Positions 10,209-19,657 of a DNA stretch of 64,000 nt are shown piece after piece. The position numbers and the translations under genes are program-made. Origin of the DNA: CAWATZ01 sp963784995 (lineage in GTDB: Bacteria > Planctomycetota > Planctomycetia > Gemmatales > Gemmataceae); contig CAWATZ010000006.1 of assembly GCA_963784995.1 (NCBI GenBank), positions 1,054,001 to 1,118,000 of the forward strand. Direction: 5' to 3'. Positions within the stretch are counted from its first letter, which is position 1, and each line of letters opens with the position of its first letter. The notes under the pieces were generated by a model. The model did no database searches. It saw nothing but the letters and a program-made list of their open reading frames with translations, and was not told where the DNA came from.

Positions 10209-10643
10209 ATGCTGTCCTCTCCGGAGTTGGCCTCCCCGGCCGACAAGCCCCGTCCACGGCGTTCCTGGCGCGACAAGTTCAAGGTGGCCCTCCGCGGCAT
10301 CAAGCTCGGGATTCGCGGCCATTCCAGTTTCGCCGTCCATTTCTTCTTCGCCGCCCTGGTGCTGGCGGCCGCCATCGTCTTTCACTGCACCCTGATCGAG
10401 TGGTGTCTGCTGCTGGGCTGCATCGGCCTGGTGCTGACGGCCGAGCTGTTCAACAGCGCCCTGGAGACGCTGTTTCGCGGCCTGGACGAGACGACCAGGT
10501 CGCGCACCTGGCCCAGTCTCGACATCGGCGCGGGCGCGGTGCTGATGGCGGCCATCACGGCGAGCATCATTGGGAGCCTGATCTTCCTGACCAAGCTGGC
10601 CGTCTGGCTCGATTTCGCTAGCATGTTCAGCAGCGCTCGCTAA
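10191..10643 (+). CDS. dgkA: Diacylglycerol/undecaprenol kinase family protein
   Basis: 150 aa integral membrane kinase. Family members phosphorylate diacylglycerol or undecaprenol, recycling lipid for envelope polymer synthesis. Visible are a basic N-terminal amphipathic stretch, three membrane segments (about 46-62, 68-85 and 116-138), the signature AELFNSALETLFRGLD and the DIGAGAV motif before the last helix. Start ATG 10191 follows GTGAGGG; ATG 10209 is an alternative. The N-terminal 6 codons lie in the second copy of a tandem duplication. The exact lipid substrate cannot be settled from sequence. Confidence 0.9.
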   Translation: MPATHAMLSSPELASPADKPRPRRSWRDKFKVALRGIKLGIRGHSSFAVHFFFAALVLAAAIVFHCTLIEWCLLLGCIGLVLTAELFNSALETLFRGLDETTRSRTWPSLDIGAGAVLMAAITASIIGSLIFLTKLAVWLDFASMFSSAR

Positions 10644-10650
10644 CAGAAAG

Positions 10651-10705
10651 AGTAGCCCTCACGCTCCGCGTGAGGGAATTCCCTCACGCGGAGCGTGAGG
10701 ACTAC
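10651..10705. repeat. Palindrome CCCTCACGCTCCGCGTGAGGG, double hairpin
   Basis: Each half is itself palindromic (CCTCACGC/GCGTGAGG), and the two halves are inverted around GAATTC. It lies between dgkA and the M20 peptidase gene. Confidence 0.9.
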
Positions 10706-10730
10706 CGTAGATCAGCACCAGGAGTCTCCC

Positions 10731-12140
10731 ATGCCAGCCGATCCCGCCACCCTCGAATGGCTCCAGAAGAACCACGCCTCACTGGTCAAGGATCTCGCCG
10801 CCCTGGTAGCCATCCCGAGTATCAGCACCGACGGCGAACACCAGGAGCAAATCCAGCAGTCGGCCCGGTTGACCTGCCAGCAGATGAAAGAGGCGGATCT
10901 GCAAAACGTCACCATCCTCCAGACCGGTGACTCCAACCCCTACGCCTACGGCGAATGGCTGGGCGCACCGGGCAAGCCCACCGTATTCATCTATTCCCAC
11001 CACGACGTTCAGCCCACCAACTTTGAGGAGCAGTGGAAGTCCCCCCCCTGGCAGCTGACCGCTCGCGATGGCCGGCTCTGGGGCCGCGGCGCTGCCGACG
11101 ACAAGGGAGCGATCACCGCCCAGCTGGCCTCGCTGGCCGCGTACCTCAAGACCCAGGGGAAACTGCCGGTCAACGTCAAGATGCTGGTCGAGGGCGAGGA
11201 GGAGGTCGGCTCGCGCAACCTGATGCCGTTCTTCCAGCAGCACCGCGACAAGCTCAAGTCCGACGTGATCGTCGTCTGCGACACCGAGAACATTCAAACG
11301 GGGATGCCCAGCCTGACCTATTCGCTGCGCGGCATCGTGGCCCTTCTGGTCGAGGTCCGCAGCGCCGGTCTGCCGGTCCACAGCGGCATGGCCGGCGGCG
11401 CCCTCGCCGACGCCGCCCTGGCCCTGAACGTGATCCTCTCGCGTCTGTACTGGGACAAGGGTCCGCTGCCCATTCCCGGCTTCTACAATCGCGTCCGGCC
11501 CATGAGCGCCGCCGAGCGCCAGGGCATGCTGCGCTTGCCGGCCGAGGAGGAGCAATGGCGCAGGGACTTCGGCATCGAGGCCGGCGTCTCGCTGGCTTGC
11601 GAAAAGGGCATTCACGTCTACGAGCAGACCTGGCGGAAGCCGGCGGTGACGGTGATCGCCCAGGAGGCCAGCAGCATCAAGGGCGCGTCCAATCAGGTAC
11701 TGCCGGTGGCACGGGCCATCGTCAGTTGCCGGATCGTTCCCGACATGGACCCCAAGGAGGTCCACAATCAGCTGGCCGGTCTGCTGACGCGGGACCCGCC
11801 GTGGGGCGTCAAGGTGAAGGTGGAGCCGCACGGGCCGCCGGTCAGGTGGTGGATGATCGATCCGCAGGGCCCGGCGTTCAGCTGTGCCATGAAGGCGATG
11901 CAGCAGGGCTACGGCAAGGAAGGGGTCGGCATCGGCTGCGGCGGCACCATCGGCTTTGTCGGTCCGCTGGCGGAGCTGTTCGGCGGCGCTCCCGCCCTGC
12001 TGCTGGGCATCGAGGATCCCAGCAGCAACGCCCATGCTCCCAACGAGAGCCTGCACGAGAGCGACTGGAAGAGCCTGATGCGCTCGCTGGTGTACCTGTA
12101 CGACAACCTCGGGAGCTTGCCCGATGGTCGGGTCAAATAA
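10731..12140 (+). CDS. M20-family metallopeptidase (dipeptidase/carnosinase-like)
   Basis: 469 aa, cytoplasmic, with no signal peptide. Di-zinc M20 hydrolase: YSHHDVQP (about 89-95) gives the first ligand His90 and catalytic Asp92; GRGAADDKG (about 118-126) gives the bridging Asp; EGEEEVGS gives the catalytic Glu and a ligand Glu; HSGMAGG marks the dimerisation (lid) domain and NAHAPNESL near the end holds the last ligand His. Such enzymes cleave dipeptides or deacylate amino acids; the substrate is not predictable. Start ATG 10731 follows AGGAG. The stop overlaps the start region of the next gene by 17 bases. Confidence 0.88.
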   Translation: MPADPATLEWLQKNHASLVKDLAALVAIPSISTDGEHQEQIQQSARLTCQQMKEADLQNVTILQTGDSNPYAYGEWLGAPGKPTVFIYSHHDVQPTNFEEQWKSPPWQLTARDGRLWGRGAADDKGAITAQLASLAAYLKTQGKLPVNVKMLVEGEEEVGSRNLMPFFQQHRDKLKSDVIVVCDTENIQTGMPSLTYSLRGIVALLVEVRSAGLPVHSGMAGGALADAALALNVILSRLYWDKGPLPIPGFYNRVRPMSAAERQGMLRLPAEEEQWRRDFGIEAGVSLACEKGIHVYEQTWRKPAVTVIAQEASSIKGASNQVLPVARAIVSCRIVPDMDPKEVHNQLAGLLTRDPPWGVKVKVEPHGPPVRWWMIDPQGPAFSCAMKAMQQGYGKEGVGIGCGGTIGFVGPLAELFGGAPALLLGIEDPSSNAHAPNESLHESDWKSLMRSLVYLYDNLGSLPDGRVK

Positions 12141-14635
12141 GCTGGGGAAGCGGCCTTACACAAGCCCGGAGCGCAAGCGACGGGATGGGACCGATCATCC
12201 CGGCGCTGGCGCTTCGGGCTTGTGTAAGCGGGCCCTGGTCCTGCTGCTGCTGGGGCTGGTCGGGGTCGGGTACGCCGCGGCCCCGCTGCAGCGCTCGCCC
12301 ACTCTTGCCGGCCGTGAACTGTATCGTCGTACAGCGCCGGGGATTGGCTGGGTCCTGGCCGCGGGTCAGGGCAAAGGAACCGGCTTCCTGGTTGATCGCG
12401 AACGCCGCTGGCTGCTCACCAACTATCACGTCGTCGGCGAAAACGCCACCGCCGAGGTCCTCTTTCCGGTCTTCCGCGATGGCCAGCCCATCGCGGAGCG
12501 CAACTACTATCTCCAGAACCGGGACCAGTTGCAGCAAAGCGGCCACCTGAGCAGTGCCCGGGTGCTGCACCGCGACCCGGATCATGACCTGGCTCTGCTC
12601 CAGGCGGACCGGCTGCCGGCCACTGCGGTCGCCCTGCCGCTGGCCGCCTCGGCGACGGCTCCGGGCGAACTGGTCTGGGCCCTGGGCAACCGTTACGACA
12701 GCAACGCCCTCTGGGTGCTGGCCCGGGGGCACGTCCGCACCTGTCGCACGCTGAAAGAAGGCTATTTCAGCGCCGGCAAACAACTCGCCCGGGGTGCCCG
12801 CGTGATCGAGGCCCGGGTGCCGATCAACGAGGGCGACAGCGGCGGTCCGCTGCTCAACGACCGCGGCGAGGTTGTTGGGGTCACGGCGGCCGTCGCCTGG
12901 GAGAACCAGGGCTCGGGCCTGTTCCTCGACGTTTCCGAGGTGCTGGCGCTGCTGGCGAAAGTCCGCGGCGAGACGCTGCCTCCGCTCGAACCAGCCGATG
13001 TCGTCCGGCGCGGCGTTTATCGGCGTGGCGTGGTCTCCGTGGTGCTGGTGCAGCGGCCGGGCTCCTCGCAGAGGCAGAGCGGCTTGCTGCTGGACCGCGA
13101 CCGCCGGCTGGTGGTCACCACCGCGGACGCGGTGGGCCGGAAGGACACGGCCACGCTGACCTTTCCCGCATTTCGGCTCGGCAGGAGCCTCGCCCTCCCA
13201 GGCCAGGTGATCGCAGAGGCACAGCATTACCAGGAGCGCAAGCTGGCTCTGACCGGTGTTGTCCTGGCTCGCGACCTGGTGCGGAACCTGGCCCTGATCG
13301 AGGCCCCGCGTTTGCCCGAAGGAGTCGAGCCCGTTCGGCTGGCGACCGACGATCCTCTTCCCGGCGATGCCGTGCATAACCTGGGCAATCCCGACCGGAT
13401 CAGCACGCTCTTCCTGTACGGTGCCGGCTGGCTGCGCCAGCGCGGCCAGGCCCGACTCGGCCCCGGCAGCGAAGATCCCGAGGTTCCGGTGTTGCTGCTC
13501 CAGCTGACCCCGAGCGAGGGCGAGGCGGGCGGCCCGGTCCTGAATGACCGGGCCGAACTGGTCGGCGTCCTGGCCGGCAAGTCGGCTCCGCAGCAGCAGC
13601 TGGCCTATGCCCTGCCGCTGTCCGAACTGCAGGCGTTCCTGCGAGAGAACCAGGGACGCTGGCAGCCGGCCCGGGCCCGCGACTGGGTGGAGCGCGGCCG
13701 GCTGTTCCTCAAGGCCCGGCAAGCGGAGCGGGCCATCGGCGACTTTTCCGAGGCGTTGCGGATCGATCCGGACAACGCCCAGGCGTGCAGCGAACGCAGC
13801 CGGGCGTTTCAGCAGCAGGGCGATCTGGAGCGAGCGCTGGCGGACAGCAACCGAGCAATCCAGCTGCAGCCGGGGTTGTCGCAGGGATACAGCCAGCGCG
13901 CGGCAGTGTGTGTCCAGCTGGGCCGGCTCAAGGAGGCGCTGGCCGACTGTGAGATGGCCGTGCGGCTGGATCGGAGCAACAGCACGGCCTACCGTGTGCG
14001 CGGTGAGGTCCATCGCTTGCTCGGCGACCTGGAGCGAGCGCTGGCCGACTGCTCCGAGGCGATCTGGCTGGACCGCAAGTCGGCCCCGGCGTATCTGGAG
14101 CGTGGCCGGGTCCGCGCGGCCCGCGACGAACGGGACGGCGCCCTGGCCGACTACAACCAGGCCCTGGCCCTGGACCCGGAACTGGCCGAGGCCTACCGCT
14201 GCCGGGGCGATCTGTTCTGGGCGCGGAGCGACGTCCAGGCCGCGTGGGCCGATTACGACCAGGCGCTGACGCTTCGGCCTGCGGACCCGACTGGCATGGC
14301 TGGGGCGAGGACGGGCCTGGTGTGCCCGCAAGGATGCGACGCGAGCCCTGGGCGACTTTCGCCAGGCGCTGAAGCTCCAGCCCGGACTGGCGCGGGAGGT
14401 GATCGCCGCGGTCGTGAACCGGGTGCAGGAATTGCAGGATGGCAAGCGGGAAGATTTACGGTTTTGCTGTCAGCTGTGCCGTGGAACTCTGGAGTTGCTG
14501 GAGCCGCTGGCCCACGGAAAGCCGGAGGCGGCACGGTTGCTCCGCGAAGGGCTGAATTCGCCGGCCGAGAGCGACCCGGCGGTCCGGGTCCGGCATCTCC
14601 GCGGTGTTCTGGAGCAGGTCCAGCAGCGGTGGTGA
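12124..14635 (+). CDS. Double trypsin-like protease (second domain inactive) with TPR tail, one indel
   Basis: About 837 aa after removing one extra base near 14290. A signal/anchor segment lies at about 36-53. Protease domain 1 carries His102 (TNYHVV), Asp155 (DHDLAL) and Ser239 (GDSGGP). Domain 2 repeats the fold, but the His position is Asp (TTADAV) and the Ser position is Ala (GEAGGP), so it should be catalytically dead. About six TPR units follow from residue 520. Likely an exported DegP-like protease or scaffold. ATG 12124 follows GGGAG and overlaps the M20 gene; TTG 12220 would give a cleaner signal peptide and skip the palindrome-encoded residues. Confidence 0.8.
12155..12228. repeat. 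Palindrome, CACAAGCCCGAAGCGC family, copy 1
   Basis: Arms CTTACACAAGCCCGGAGCGC and its imperfect complement ending CTTCGGGCTTGTGTAAG. It encodes about residues 11-35 of the protease gene if translation starts at 12124. Copy 2 lies inside glgA in the same reading frame. Confidence 0.88.
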
Positions 14636-14690
14636 AGGCGCGGACCCCTTAACCACTCCGCGAACTCCGCGAATCGGCCGCTCTTTGTTG

Positions 14691-14718
14691 TTGCTCTCAC
14701 TGCCGAGCGAGATAGAAT
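14691..14718 (+). promoter_or_regulatory. Possible promoter for the WD40/HEAT gene
   Basis: TTGCTC, 16-base spacer, TAGAAT, about 60 bases before the ATG at 14781. Moderate match only. Confidence 0.35.
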
Positions 14719-14780
14719 GGGCATTCAGGAGATCCAAGGTCCGATGGAATGCCCAGCTTGCTTTTTCCGGAGACCACACC

Positions 14781-16814
14781 ATGTCCAACCTTGCTGGGAA
14801 GTGCCCGTCTGTTCTCCTCCTCGTCGCGTTCATGATGGGCACCCCAGGTGGGGCGCTCGCTGACAACCCCGCGGCCCTGGTATTGCCCCGGGTCAAGCCG
14901 CTGAGCGAACGGACCATGGGAATCCAGCCCTGGGCGACCATGTCCGAATCGCCCTTCGGCGGCCAGCGCCGGGGCGGCTCCGATCAACGCGGTTTCGCCT
15001 TCTCTCCCGACGGCAAGCTCCTGGCCACGGAAGACGCGGGTGGCTGGCAGCTGGAGGTCTGGGACGTGACGACCGGGAAGAGCCTGGGGCGGTTTGGTCG
15101 AATCCAGGACCCGGTGGCGCTGGACTTCTCTCCGGACGGCAAAAGTCTGGTCACGGCAGGCGGTAGCCGCTACTGTCCCATTGAACTGTGGGATCTGGCC
15201 GTCAAGAAACGCAGACGCAGCCTGGACGAGGGTGTTAACGTCACGCAGTTCATCAGTGTGTCCTTCTCGGCGGACGGCAAGACCCTGGCCCTGGCGGGCC
15301 ACAGCCCGGCCGTTCACTTGCATGACGCGGCCAGCGGCGACGAGATTGGCCTGATCGAGGGCCTTGGTCCGGTCCCAAAGTATCCGGGCAGCGAGTCGAT
15401 CGATGCTCTGGCCTGGTCGCCGGATGGCAGGACCCTGGCCCTGGTGAGAAACGATCAGGTCTTGCTCGTGGAGGTTGCCAACGGCAAGAAACGCTGTCTG
15501 GTCTGCAATCTGCCGATTCCTTTCCGGGATTCTCGTAACTGGGAGTTCAGGCCCCATTGCCAGGCTTTTTCTCCCTCGGGCCGGATTCTGGCCCTGGGCT
15601 GTCCCGATGGGCTCATTCGCCTCTGGGACGTGGTCGCGGGTGCTGAGTTGCTGCCGCTGGCAGGACATCCAGGCGGAACACGGGCCCTGCGCTTCATGGC
15701 TGACGGCACAGTTCTTCTTTCTTACGGCTGGGACAATCGTGTTCGCACCTGGCCGGTTGCCCAGGCCCGCACCCCTTGGCCCCGCCCGGACGCGCTTTCC
15801 CCGAGCGACCGGGTGCGCTTCTGGGATGACCTGAAGAGCGACAACCCGCTGAAACGCTACGAGGCGATCCGGGTCCTGGCCGGTTCGCCTGACCAGGCGC
15901 TGCCGCTGGTGCGCGAGCACGTCAAACCGGTGCCGAAAGTCGATTCGGAGCGGATCAAACAGCTGGTGGCGAGCCTGAGCAGCGGGAGCTTCAACGAGCG
16001 GAAGAAAGCCGCGGGTGAGCTGCGCAAGCTCGGCGATCTGGCTCTTCCGGCGCTGCAACGCGCCGAGGAGGAAATGGGGCACGACCAGATGCTGGGCCGC
16101 TTCCGGGAGGAACTGGCAAGCCGCTATCCCACGCCGGAGCAGGTCCAGTCGCTCCGCGCCCTGGAGATTCTGGAACAGATCGGGTCTGACAAGGCCCGCC
16201 AGATGCTTGAGGAAATGAGCAAGGGCGCCGTGGAGTCTCATTTGACGCGGCAGTCCAAGGCACGCTTGGAGCGCCTGCGCCACGAGCCAGCGCGTCTCGC
16301 TGCCCAGGCCAAGCTCGACCAGTTGTGGCGCAGCCTCGCCGACGAGGACTGCCAGCAAGCCTTTCAAGCCATGCGGGCCCTGGCCGCTCGACCGGAGAAA
16401 AGCCTGCCGCTGCTCCGGGATCGGCTCGGGCCTGTGCTGGCCTCAACGGTCCTGGACGATGGCCCGGAGCGGATCGCCCGGCTGATCGCGGACCTGGACA
16501 GCAATCGGTTCACCACCCGGGAAGAGGCCAGTCAGGAGCTGGCCAAGCTGGGCCGGCGGGCCGAAAAGCAGCTGAACAAGGCCCTGCAAGGTTCGCCCAG
16601 CGCCGAGGCCAAGCGGCGGCTGGAGGCGTTACTTCAGGACCTGGCCAAACCGAAACTGTGGCCGGAGCGCTTGCAAGCCGAACGGGCGCTGGAGGTCCTG
16701 GAGTGGATCGGCACTCACGAGGCCCGGCAAGTGCTGCGGGATTTGGCCAGGGAAGCGAAGGCCGGCTGGTTCAAGTCGGCCAGCGCGGAGGCCCTTCAGC
16801 GCCTGAAACCCTGA
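14781..16814 (+). CDS. Secreted WD40 beta-propeller with tandem HEAT-like C-terminal repeats
   Basis: 677 aa. Signal peptide 1-28 (GGALA-DNP). Residues about 65-330 form WD40 blades (FSPDGKLLATE, LWDLAVKKR, RLWDVVAG). The remainder holds two copies of an alpha-helical module, each with S/D-x-x-F-x-x-R-x-x-A followed by an RALE-(I/V)-LE-x-IG motif and an ARQ-(M/V)-L helix. This architecture is common in Gemmataceae, with no established function; protein-protein scaffolding is a reasonable inference. ATG 14781 follows CCGGAG; the longer frame from 14604 lacks support. Converges on the next gene with a 33-base gap. Confidence 0.8.
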   Translation: MSNLAGKCPSVLLLVAFMMGTPGGALADNPAALVLPRVKPLSERTMGIQPWATMSESPFGGQRRGGSDQRGFAFSPDGKLLATEDAGGWQLEVWDVTTGKSLGRFGRIQDPVALDFSPDGKSLVTAGGSRYCPIELWDLAVKKRRRSLDEGVNVTQFISVSFSADGKTLALAGHSPAVHLHDAASGDEIGLIEGLGPVPKYPGSESIDALAWSPDGRTLALVRNDQVLLVEVANGKKRCLVCNLPIPFRDSRNWEFRPHCQAFSPSGRILALGCPDGLIRLWDVVAGAELLPLAGHPGGTRALRFMADGTVLLSYGWDNRVRTWPVAQARTPWPRPDALSPSDRVRFWDDLKSDNPLKRYEAIRVLAGSPDQALPLVREHVKPVPKVDSERIKQLVASLSSGSFNERKKAAGELRKLGDLALPALQRAEEEMGHDQMLGRFREELASRYPTPEQVQSLRALEILEQIGSDKARQMLEEMSKGAVESHLTRQSKARLERLRHEPARLAAQAKLDQLWRSLADEDCQQAFQAMRALAARPEKSLPLLRDRLGPVLASTVLDDGPERIARLIADLDSNRFTTREEASQELAKLGRRAEKQLNKALQGSPSAEAKRRLEALLQDLAKPKLWPERLQAERALEVLEWIGTHEARQVLRDLAREAKAGWFKSASAEALQRLKP

Positions 16815-16847
16815 GAAGAGAAGGTCTGCCGTTGCCGCTGTTATCGT

Positions 16848-18497
16848 TCAGCGCCGGTGGACGCGCCACAGGGACGTTCCGATCGCCTTGTCGGTCACAA
16901 CCTTGCCAGTGCGATCAACCTCGGTCAGCCCGCGGGAGTTGTTGACGACCAGTGTGTTGCCGTTGGGCAGCCGGGTGGCGTAGCAGGCGCTGGGGACGGA
17001 AAACTCCCAGACCGTCTTGCCCTGGGCATCGACCTCCAGCACCTTGCCCTGGCTGTTGTTCACCACCAGATACCGGCCGCCCGGCGTGGTCTCGATGCCG
17101 CTCCAGCCGCCCTGGATGGGCAACGTCAGCGAGCGGACCTCCTTGCCCTGGGCGTCGATCTCCCGGCAGACCCCACCCATCGACACCATCGCGTAGTGGC
17201 CATTGGCCATCCGCTGGACGCTGTGAATGAAAAAGTCCTTCCCTGGAGTGTAAGACCAGGTTTCCTTGCCTTCCGGGGTGACGGTCATGAGCTTGGAGTT
17301 GGTGCCGATGAAGGTCTGGCCGTTGGCCAGGCGCTGGCAGGCGATGGGCGTTTGCACTTCCCTGGCCCACAGCACCTTGCCGGTGCGGTCGCGTTCGGTG
17401 ACCTTGTGGCCGTTCAGCTCGGCCACGAGGACCCGGCCGCCGGGCAGGACCTGGGCGTCGATGGGACACTGCAAGCCGGTCAGCTCCCACTGGACGGTCC
17501 CTTGCCGATCGAACTCCCAGACCTTGTTGGCGTGCATTTCCGGGACCAGGGTCATGCTCAGGAACGGCGGCTGTTCCAGGAGCCGGGCCAGGTTGATGCG
17601 TGGGCCGTTGGCGGTCCACCACTGGCTCCAGCTGTCGCGCTGTTTCTTGCGCGTCGGCGTATCGTTGCCGACCGGCAGGGAGGGCGGCTGGTCGGCCGCC
17701 AGGCGGAACAGCACGTCCTCGATGCGGAAGCGCAGGTCGCCGGCAGGCTCGGCGAGGAGGTCGATCAGCGGCGGTATCGCACGCTTGTCCAGGCCGGCCA
17801 GCAAACCCTGTCCGGCCCGGAAGCGGACGAACAGGTCGCGATCGCCCAGCAGAGGGATGACGGCGTCCCGGCTGGCCTGCTCGCGGGACCGGCCCAGGAC
17901 GTAGCCGGCGGCGGCCCGCCGCAGCGGCAGCGAATCCTTGAGCGCGGCATGCAGCGTTGTCTCGACCGGCCCGGGCCGGTCGGCCAGGACCACCAGCGCG
18001 TCGAAGACGGCCTCGTGAACGCGCTCGTCGCTGGTATGGGGGAGGTAATCGAGCAGAGTGCGGACGGCGGCGGCAGGCTTGCGCATCGCCAGCAGACGAG
18101 CGGCGGCGATGGGCAGCTGCTGCCCCGGTCCCTGCTCGACCAGTTCGATGCAATCCTGGGCCCGCCGGCGAACCTCGGGATCGGGGTCTTCGAGCGCCCG
18201 CCGCAGCGGCTCCAGGGCCGCGAGGTGCCACTCGCGCAAGCGGGCCTGGGCCTTCTCCCGAATCTCAAACTCCTCCGCCCCGAGCTGCCGGATCAGGGAG
18301 GCGAGGAGTTCCCGGTCCGCCGCGGTCGGCGACTGCTTGCGGAAGTAATTCAGGAGCCCCTGAGCATCGGAGGCGATGCCGTTCTCCTTGAGGAGTTTCT
18401 CGTCTTCCGCAACGGCATCCTGGGCCGGCAATCGGCCGAGAGGGATGCAACCGAGAGCGATCAGAACCAGGGCGATCTGGAAGCGCAGGCGCATCAT
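16848..18497 (-). CDS. Exported HEAT-repeat plus PQQ/NHL-type propeller protein
   Basis: 549 aa. Signal peptide about 1-25 (PLGRLPAQ-DAV). Residues 40-300 are helical HEAT-type repeats (LRRALEDPDPEVRRRAQDCI, VIPLLGDRDLFVRFRAGQGL). Residues 310-549 are propeller blades with alternating Trp and NG(H/Q/N)T motifs, for example LANGQTFIGTN and LPNGNTLVVNNSRG. The blade pattern resembles arylsulfotransferase/BamB-like propellers, but no catalytic His pattern is evident. Function unknown; a periplasmic scaffold is likely. Same strand as the patatin gene but 100 bases away. Confidence 0.75.
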   Translation of the reverse strand: MMRLRFQIALVLIALGCIPLGRLPAQDAVAEDEKLLKENGIASDAQGLLNYFRKQSPTAADRELLASLIRQLGAEEFEIREKAQARLREWHLAALEPLRRALEDPDPEVRRRAQDCIELVEQGPGQQLPIAAARLLAMRKPAAAVRTLLDYLPHTSDERVHEAVFDALVVLADRPGPVETTLHAALKDSLPLRRAAAGYVLGRSREQASRDAVIPLLGDRDLFVRFRAGQGLLAGLDKRAIPPLIDLLAEPAGDLRFRIEDVLFRLAADQPPSLPVGNDTPTRKKQRDSWSQWWTANGPRINLARLLEQPPFLSMTLVPEMHANKVWEFDRQGTVQWELTGLQCPIDAQVLPGGRVLVAELNGHKVTERDRTGKVLWAREVQTPIACQRLANGQTFIGTNSKLMTVTPEGKETWSYTPGKDFFIHSVQRMANGHYAMVSMGGVCREIDAQGKEVRSLTLPIQGGWSGIETTPGGRYLVVNNSQGKVLEVDAQGKTVWEFSVPSACYATRLPNGNTLVVNNSRGLTEVDRTGKVVTDKAIGTSLWRVHRR

Positions 18498-18597
18498 CGC
18501 AACCTCGTCACAGAGTCGGCGGACTGTGCCATTCCTTCAAGGATAGACGCTCCGCGGAGGAAATGCGAACAGAATCCCCAGGACATCGTCCCGGGCA

Positions 18598-19545
18598 TCA
18601 AAAGTGGCCCGCCACCCAGGCGACAAGGTCGGTGAAGGACTCCGACTGGCTGATCGTGTCAGCGAACACCAGCAACTGGTCGATGGCCCCGGCATCATCG
18701 AGCGGGATCGCCTTGTTGCCGGGCAGGACCGGGGCCAGCCGGCGATAGCGGGCGTCACCGAGCAGCCGTTGACATTGATAGTCCACAACGCCCATCGCCC
18801 CATCCATGAACAGGTCCACAAAACACGGCCCCCACTGGACCAGGCCCCAGTCGGGGCTCTGCGGTGAGGATACGTAGGTGTGGTTGTTTCCCGTGCCGAG
18901 AGCCAGGACGCGAAGGTCGCTCAGCTGCTGGCCGCCGGTGCCGGGATCGAGCGCCTGAGCCACCGCCGCCAGGGCCGGCGAGTTGGCCACCACGCCGCCA
19001 TCGACGTAACCATCGTAGGCTGGGAAGTACGTCGGTGCCGCAGTCGTTCTCATGGCCACGGCCAGAGCCGTTTCACCGCGGTCGTCGGTATCGCCGGGAG
19101 CTGTCACGGGAAAGTTGTGGAAGAACTTCGCACGCCAGGTGCGCTCGACCCGGTTCACGTTCTTGTCATCCAGGTCGAACGTCGGGACCAGGACTTTCTT
19201 CGGCAGGTCCCCGAGAGTGCGATTGCCCAGGACGGCCTCCACCGCGGCCTCCAGCGCGGTCGAAGTGTATCGGGCCCGCGTCAGGCCGTTCTGCGCCCGC
19301 GTGATCACGTTGCCGGGCCGAGGGGTGAAAATGTCGGGACCATTCTCCTTGTACAGGTCGATGATGGCCTGGACGTCGATCTGGGCGGCCAGGGCCAGGG
19401 CGAGCAGGCCGCCGGTAGAAGTCCCGGCAAACAGGTCAACGGCGCCAAGGAAGTGTGTTTGCGCTTCCAGCTTCTGGATGAGGGCGGCGGTGAACACGCC
19501 ACGGATGCCGCCGCCATCCAGGGCCAGGATTTTGTAAGTGGGCAT
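18598..19545 (-). CDS. Patatin-like phospholipase
   Basis: 315 aa, cytoplasmic by appearance. The oxyanion loop DGGGIRG (10-16), nucleophile motif GTSTGG with Ser43, and DGG with Asp182 form a complete Ser-Asp dyad, so an active lipid acyl hydrolase is expected. Such enzymes release fatty acids from membrane lipids. Bacterial relatives include CBASS effectors (CapV), but no nucleotidyltransferase gene is nearby, so housekeeping lipid turnover is the simpler reading. The start at 19545 follows AGGAA. A 52-base palindrome separates it from the divergent coiled-coil gene. Confidence 0.88.
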   Translation of the reverse strand: MPTYKILALDGGGIRGVFTAALIQKLEAQTHFLGAVDLFAGTSTGGLLALALAAQIDVQAIIDLYKENGPDIFTPRPGNVITRAQNGLTRARYTSTALEAAVEAVLGNRTLGDLPKKVLVPTFDLDDKNVNRVERTWRAKFFHNFPVTAPGDTDDRGETALAVAMRTTAAPTYFPAYDGYVDGGVVANSPALAAVAQALDPGTGGQQLSDLRVLALGTGNNHTYVSSPQSPDWGLVQWGPCFVDLFMDGAMGVVDYQCQRLLGDARYRRLAPVLPGNKAIPLDDAGAIDQLLVFADTISQSESFTDLVAWVAGHF

Positions 19546-19569
19546 GGGTTGTTCCTGAAGATTGCCCGA

Positions 19570-19621
19570 CCGAGACGCGGGTTACAATGGTGCGGACACA
19601 CCATTATAACCCGCGTCTCGG
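19570..19621. repeat. Palindrome between divergent genes
   Basis: Arms CCGAGACGCGGGTTA(C)AATGGTG and complement. Because it lies between two divergent starts it cannot be a simple terminator for either; operator, promoter or mobile-repeat roles are all possible. Confidence 0.85.
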
Positions 19622-19657
19622 CCCGATGGCCTTGCAACCCCTGTAGTGAGTGACATA

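Noticed and set aside
12133..14445. Open frame of 770 codons on the minus strand
   Set aside because: Antisense to the protease/TPR gene, whose triad motifs fix the real strand.
18598..19545. Patatin gene as a CBASS antiphage effector
   Set aside because: No cyclic-nucleotide synthase or other CBASS gene is adjacent; only the lipase motif supports it.
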